Source of the DNA: Acidiflorens sp963847715
GTDB lineage: Bacteria; Acidobacteriota; Terriglobia; Terriglobales; Acidobacteriaceae
Direction of reading: 5' to 3'
Assembly (NCBI GenBank): GCA_963847715.1
Contig: CAWKAZ010000021.1
Span: 1 to 64,000, forward strand
DNA: 64,000 nucleotides
The notes beneath the pieces were generated by a model. That model saw only the letters and a list, made by a program, of their open reading frames with translations. It did not search any database and was not told the origin of the DNA. The position numbers and the translations under genes are program-made. Below are positions 60,822-64,000 of the stretch, one piece after another. Within the stretch, counting starts at the first letter, position 1; each line of letters starts with the position of its first letter.

Positions 60822-61046
60822 CTATCCGGCTTTGATCGCGGTGTCTGGAGCCTGGAAGGCAACCTTGTTGTGCGAACCGTCGCAGAAAGGCCGATTCGCG
60901 GACGCGCCGCAGCGGCAGAGGGAAAACGCAGTCTTGCCGGTGAGATCGTATTTGTTGCCGTCAGCGTCCTGCATTTCAACCACGCTGTTCGGATCGTCAA
61001 TGCGCAAAGGACCGTTCTTGCGCACTGTAATTGTGACTTGTGCCAT
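60822..61046 (-). CDS. CDGSH iron-sulfur domain protein
   Basis: ATG 61046 has GGAGG five bases upstream. The 74-residue protein contains CRCGASANRPFCDGSH, the full three-Cys-one-His 2Fe-2S site of the CDGSH family, after a beta-rich start (VTITVRKNGPLRID). It is likely a small cytosolic Fe-S or electron carrier. It is a single gene next to repeat B6. Confidence 0.92.
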   Translation of the reverse strand: MAQVTITVRKNGPLRIDDPNSVVEMQDADGNKYDLTGKTAFSLCRCGASANRPFCDGSHNKVAFQAPDTAIKAG

Positions 61047-61108
61047 GCAACCTCCGGTGGAATGAATAGCTTTCAAATTATCGTAGAACGGGAAAAGGCG
61101 CTAGTGGG

Positions 61109-61267
61109 GCAGCTGTCAGCTATCAGTTCTCAGTTGTCAGTTGTCAGTTCTCAGAAAAAAACAACGCCATGGAGGCTAACCACCACACATCTTGACTACA
61201 TCGCCGTTTTCAATCCACCTCGTCAGCCACTGAGAACTGAGAACTGACAACTGACAACTGACAACTC
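61109..61267. repeat. Dispersed palindromic repeat, CAGTTCTCAG type (copy B6)
   Basis: The left arm 61109-61154 (GCAGCTGTCAGCTATCAG and further CAGTTCTCAG/GTCAGTT words) and the right arm 61228-61267 are long inverted partners separated by about 70 bases. This is the largest copy of the B family in the window, between the CDGSH and YdcF genes. Confidence 0.75.
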
Positions 61268-61274
61268 GTCCTCG

Positions 61275-61856
61275 CTACCGCCAGCGATCCACCATCTCAA
61301 ACCACACCATCTTGAGCCACTCGTCGAAAGTAGTCTTCGCCCATTCGCGGTTCGTCCACCAGGCTTCTCCGAATTGCGCGGGATTGCGCGCTGCCGCGAC
61401 ACTAAACTCATATTGCGGAAGGCGGTGGCGGAAGATTATCAACGAGCGGCGCGTGTGGAATTCCGACGTGACGATCAATACGCGATGCGCACCCAACGAA
61501 TTGAGGCAACGTGCGGCATCGTCGGCCTCGGCGATCGTCGAAAAGCCCTCGATCGGACAGACCGCAACGCGGCTTGCTTCCGGAAGCCCGTTCAGATAGT
61601 GCTGGGCAATCTCAACCAATTGCTGATCGTAGATGCGGTCTCGCGTTTCAACATCGAGGAAGACTCGCGCCGCCATGCCTTGGCGCAACAACTCCAGGGC
61701 GCGGGCCGGACGTACTTTGGTCTCGCCCGCCAGAACAACGATGGCGTCTGATTTCTCGGGCGCATCCACCACCAGAAGACGAGCTGCCTGGGTCGCGAAC
61801 ACAATTGCCACGAGGAACAGCAGAACCAGCAGTCTAGGAAATTTCATGCGAGGCAC
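61275..61856 (-). CDS. YdcF/DUF218 family protein
   Basis: An N-terminal hydrophobic anchor (LLVLLFLVAIVFATQAA) precedes a YdcF domain with KSDAIVVLAGETKVRPARAL, FSTIAEADDAARCLNSLGAHRVLIVTSEFHTRRSL and a C-terminal WW-rich amphipathic end (EAWWTNREWAKTTFDEW). DUF218 proteins are linked to envelope and polysaccharide processes, including ElyC; the reaction is unknown. ATG 61856 or 61847 are both possible starts. Confidence 0.85.
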   Translation of the reverse strand: MPRMKFPRLLVLLFLVAIVFATQAARLLVVDAPEKSDAIVVLAGETKVRPARALELLRQGMAARVFLDVETRDRIYDQQLVEIAQHYLNGLPEASRVAVCPIEGFSTIAEADDAARCLNSLGAHRVLIVTSEFHTRRSLIIFRHRLPQYEFSVAAARNPAQFGEAWWTNREWAKTTFDEWLKMVWFEMVDRWR

Positions 61857-62036
61857 GTGTCACTACAGATTGAATGTTACTAAGGAAACCTGTCAGCGGG
61901 CGAATTCGATTACGGCAGTAATCAAGATGGGAATCGCCCAGTAACACTCGCATGACAATTGCGCGAAATTCGCGCGACGACCGCAGTTTTCCGGAACGTC
62001 CGCACAATCAGCAATGCTAGAATCGATGCTTACATT

Positions 62037-63395
62037 ATGGACACTCAACTCACCGCTTCTTCCCTTTTTACGGACCTCAAGAGCCGCATCGGAGCACGCC
62101 AGGCAAAAGTTGGAATCATCGGCCTGGGCTATGTCGGCTTGCCGCTGGCGTTACTTTACAGCGAGCAGAAGTTTGCGGTCACTGGCTTCGATATTGATCA
62201 GCGCAAGATCGATACCCTGGCCAACGGAGGAACTTACATTTTCCGTATCACGCCGGAGGAAATTGCCGCCGCCAAGAAGAACGGCTTCAAGGCTACGGCC
62301 AACTACGCACAGATCAGCGAGATGGACGCAATCATCATCTGCGTTCCTACGCCGCTCAACGAATATCACGAGCCCGATCTTAGCTACATCACCGACACCG
62401 CGTCGGCCGTCGCTCCCCATTTGCGCGCGGGGCAGATCGTCATCCTTGAAAGCACGACGTATCCCGGAACCACCGAAGAAGTGATGGTTCCGATTCTTGA
62501 AAAAGGGAACAAGGCCGGCCTGACCGCTTCCCGCAAAGGCACAGCTGGGGATAACGAATTCTGGGTCGCCTTCTCGCCTGAGCGCGAAGATCCCGGCAAT
62601 ACGCAAGTGGCTCGCCACGACATTCCGAAGGTGATTGGCGGACTCGATCCGCAGGCCAGCGACATCGCGGCCGCTCTGTATGGTTCCATCTTCCGCCGTA
62701 CGGTTCCGGTCTCATCGCCGGCCGCCGCGGAAATGACCAAGCTTCTCGAGAACATCTACCGCTGCGTCAACATCGCTCTGGTGAATGAACTGAAGATGCT
62801 CTGTCTGCGGATGGACCTCAATATCTGGGAGATCATCGACGCTGCCGCCACCAAGCCATTCGGCTTCCATCCGTTCTATCCCGGCCCCGGTCTCGGCGGT
62901 CACTGCATCCCAGTCGATCCGTTCTATCTTTCGTGGAAGGCGAAGGAGTTCGATTTCCGCACCAAATTTATCGAATTGGCCGGCGAAGTGAACGTGGCCA
63001 TGCCTTACAACGTCATTGCCGCGACCATCAGCGCACTTAACCGGCACAAGAAATCAATCAACGGATCGAAAGTTCTGGTGCTGGGCGTCGCTTACAAGAA
63101 AGACATCGACGACCTGCGCGAGTCGCCGGCTCTCACCATCATCGAACTGCTGCAAAAAGAAGGCGCCGTGGTCAGCTATAACGACCCCTACTTCCCGTTC
63201 GTCGGCCGCGGACGCAAGTACGATCTCCAGATGAAGTGCACGCCGCTGGAGAATCTCGGCCAATACGACTGCGTGCTCATCGTTACTGACCACACTGACT
63301 ACGACTACAAGAAGATCGTCAGCGAGGCAAAGTTGGTGGTCGACTCTCGGAATGCAACCCGCGGCATCAAGAGCGATAAAATCGTGCCCTGCTAA
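62037..63395 (+). CDS. Nucleotide-sugar dehydrogenase (UDP-N-acetylhexosamine/UDP-glucose 6-dehydrogenase family, WbpA-like)
   Basis: Two-step NAD-dependent oxidation to a uronic acid is indicated by VGIIGLGYVGLPLALLY, CVPTPLNEYHEPDLSYI, ESTTYPGTTEEV, LLENIYRCVNIALVNEL and the catalytic Cys in GPGLGGHCIPVDPFYLS. The 452-residue length and the long insert around SRKGTAGDNEFW fit the WbpA/UDP-GlcNAc 6-dehydrogenase group rather than UDP-glucose dehydrogenase, though this is not certain. ATG 62037 is the likely start; the earlier frame (61959) is not family-like. It supplies sugars for surface polysaccharide. Confidence 0.9.
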   Translation: MDTQLTASSLFTDLKSRIGARQAKVGIIGLGYVGLPLALLYSEQKFAVTGFDIDQRKIDTLANGGTYIFRITPEEIAAAKKNGFKATANYAQISEMDAIIICVPTPLNEYHEPDLSYITDTASAVAPHLRAGQIVILESTTYPGTTEEVMVPILEKGNKAGLTASRKGTAGDNEFWVAFSPEREDPGNTQVARHDIPKVIGGLDPQASDIAAALYGSIFRRTVPVSSPAAAEMTKLLENIYRCVNIALVNELKMLCLRMDLNIWEIIDAAATKPFGFHPFYPGPGLGGHCIPVDPFYLSWKAKEFDFRTKFIELAGEVNVAMPYNVIAATISALNRHKKSINGSKVLVLGVAYKKDIDDLRESPALTIIELLQKEGAVVSYNDPYFPFVGRGRKYDLQMKCTPLENLGQYDCVLIVTDHTDYDYKKIVSEAKLVVDSRNATRGIKSDKIVPC

Positions 63396-63564
63396 GCAGT
63401 AGCCAGTATTCAGTAGCCAGTACCCGGCAAGCGGCGGTCGACACGGAAACTTCGGCGGGCGCGTATTCTGACAAGCGCAGACAGAAAAAGGGCACCCGCA
63501 CTCTAAAACACCATCACTGAGTGCTCGATGCTGAGTACTGAATACTAGCGTTGTGCTAGTATTT
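63395..63564. repeat. Inverted tandem-word repeats and a hairpin between nucleotide-sugar genes
   Basis: AGCAGTAGCCAGTATTCAGT at 63395-63414 and the inverted partner CACTGAGTGCTCGATGCTGA at 63515-63534 resemble the B-type design with different words. AATACTAGC-GTTGT-GCTAGTATT at 63541-63563 is a perfect nine-base hairpin followed by T, which could end transcription of the dehydrogenase gene. Confidence 0.5.
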
Positions 63565-63632
63565 CGCGTTGGCCCGGGGCAGCGTCCGCGTGGCATGCTG
63601 CATCCATAGTGTGTGCCGATGACGGTGTGCCA

Positions 63633-64000
63633 ATGAAAGATACTCTCGGAATCCTGCTGGCCGGGGGCGCCGGCGAGCGCCTGTATCCGCTCACCCGCGA
63701 TCGCGCCAAGCCAGCCGTCACCTTCGGCGGCATTTACCGCATCATCGACATCACCCTCTCCAACTGCGTCAACTCCGGACTGCGGCGTGTTTTTATCCTC
63801 ACGCAATACAAGGCGCTCTCGCTCAATCGCCAGATCCGCGAAGGATGGAACATTTTTGGCCGCGAAATCGGTGAGTTCATCGAGATCCTGCCTCCCATGA
63901 AGCGGGTCAGCGAGAACTGGTACATGGGGACGGCAGATGCGGTCTACCAGAACATCTATTCCATCGGCTCCGAGCAGCCGAAGTACGTGATCATCCTCTC
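63633..64000 (+). CDS. glgC: Glucose-1-phosphate adenylyltransferase, N-terminal part (runs off the window)
   Basis: ATG 63633 opens MKDTLGILLAGGAGERLYPL, then RDRAKPAVTFGGIYRIIDIT and SNCVNSGLRRVFILTQYK, the nucleotidyltransferase and ADP-glucose pyrophosphorylase signature. About 122 residues are visible before the right edge. It makes ADP-glucose from ATP and glucose-1-phosphate for glycogen synthesis. The catalytic and allosteric C-terminal parts lie outside the window. Confidence 0.93.
   Translation, partial: MKDTLGILLAGGAGERLYPLTRDRAKPAVTFGGIYRIIDITLSNCVNSGLRRVFILTQYKALSLNRQIREGWNIFGREIGEFIEILPPMKRVSENWYMGTADAVYQNIYSIGSEQPKYVIIL

Noticed and set aside
1..64000. tRNA, rRNA or known riboswitch genes
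   Set aside because: Intergenic regions were read for TPsiC-like and riboswitch core motifs; nothing convincing was found, though a covariance-model search could not be run.

Overview
The window looks like a piece of an Acidobacteriota chromosome (class Terriglobia, Koribacter-like, is my best guess). The reasons are an Oar-type TonB-dependent receptor with an N-terminal carboxypeptidase-regulatory-like domain, PknB-type kinases fused to TPR or STAND modules, PQQ-like secreted beta-propellers, moderately high GC, and many dispersed hairpin repeats between genes. This placement is inference from gene style; no rRNA or tRNA gene was found. There is no CRISPR array, prophage or complete insertion sequence.

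Layout. 1-1.6 kb: the C-terminal part of a membrane-anchored Ser/Thr kinase/TPR protein, split by one frameshift. 1.7-8 kb: a large secreted PIG-L family deacetylase, an APC amino-acid permease, an MFS exporter and a periplasmic DinB-like protein. 8-12 kb: a PQQ-like propeller and a TMTC-like GT-C glycosyltransferase with TPRs. 12-19 kb: a frameshifted di-heme oxidoreductase, then amino-acid metabolism (thrB, thrC, ilvE, a trans-sulfuration PLP enzyme) and a cupin. 19-26 kb: a TonB-dependent receptor, a 21-bp minisatellite, a LacI-family regulator and a TPR protein. 26-28 kb: two VapBC toxin-antitoxin modules, the second lying between two copies of the 3' end of the first vapC. 28-33 kb: a minus-strand run (truA, aldehyde dehydrogenase, DinB, Cys-rich protein, DRE-TIM acyltransferase) in which every intergenic gap holds a dispersed repeat. 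33-46.5 kb: a TolC-like outer-membrane protein, a GT2, a methyltransferase-like gene whose 5' end is tandemly duplicated, an operon of mutase, CYTH and Pr6Pr genes, a sulfotransferase, a TrkA-N membrane protein, a TonB-like protein, an AlkA-like glycosylase, an NTase/GNAT pair and a secreted propeller. 46.5-53 kb: a DUF4242 protein, a kinase-STAND-TPR sensor, OsmC, a duplicated Cys-paired secreted protein, a PhnB-like VOC protein and a cold-shock protein. 53-59.2 kb: three genes (YihY, PQQ-propeller/Ig, Tat-exported FAD oxidoreductase) broken by many small insertions, with an intact PNPOx gene among them. 59.4-64 kb: a three-PilZ protein, CDGSH, YdcF, a nucleotide-sugar dehydrogenase and the start of glgC.

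The most unusual layer is the set of dispersed intergenic palindromes built from short tandem words (GTCGTTG-type, CAGTTCTCA-type and GC-rich types). In several places they touch coding sequence: they carry the start regions of two transporters, remove the stop of one of them, and supply the C-terminal tail of the trans-sulfuration enzyme. I see no complete, clearly novel multi-gene system. The best candidates for follow-up are these repeats, the nested VapBC locus, the filter-less TrkA-N channel-like protein, the NTase/GNAT pair and the duplicated Cys-paired secreted family.
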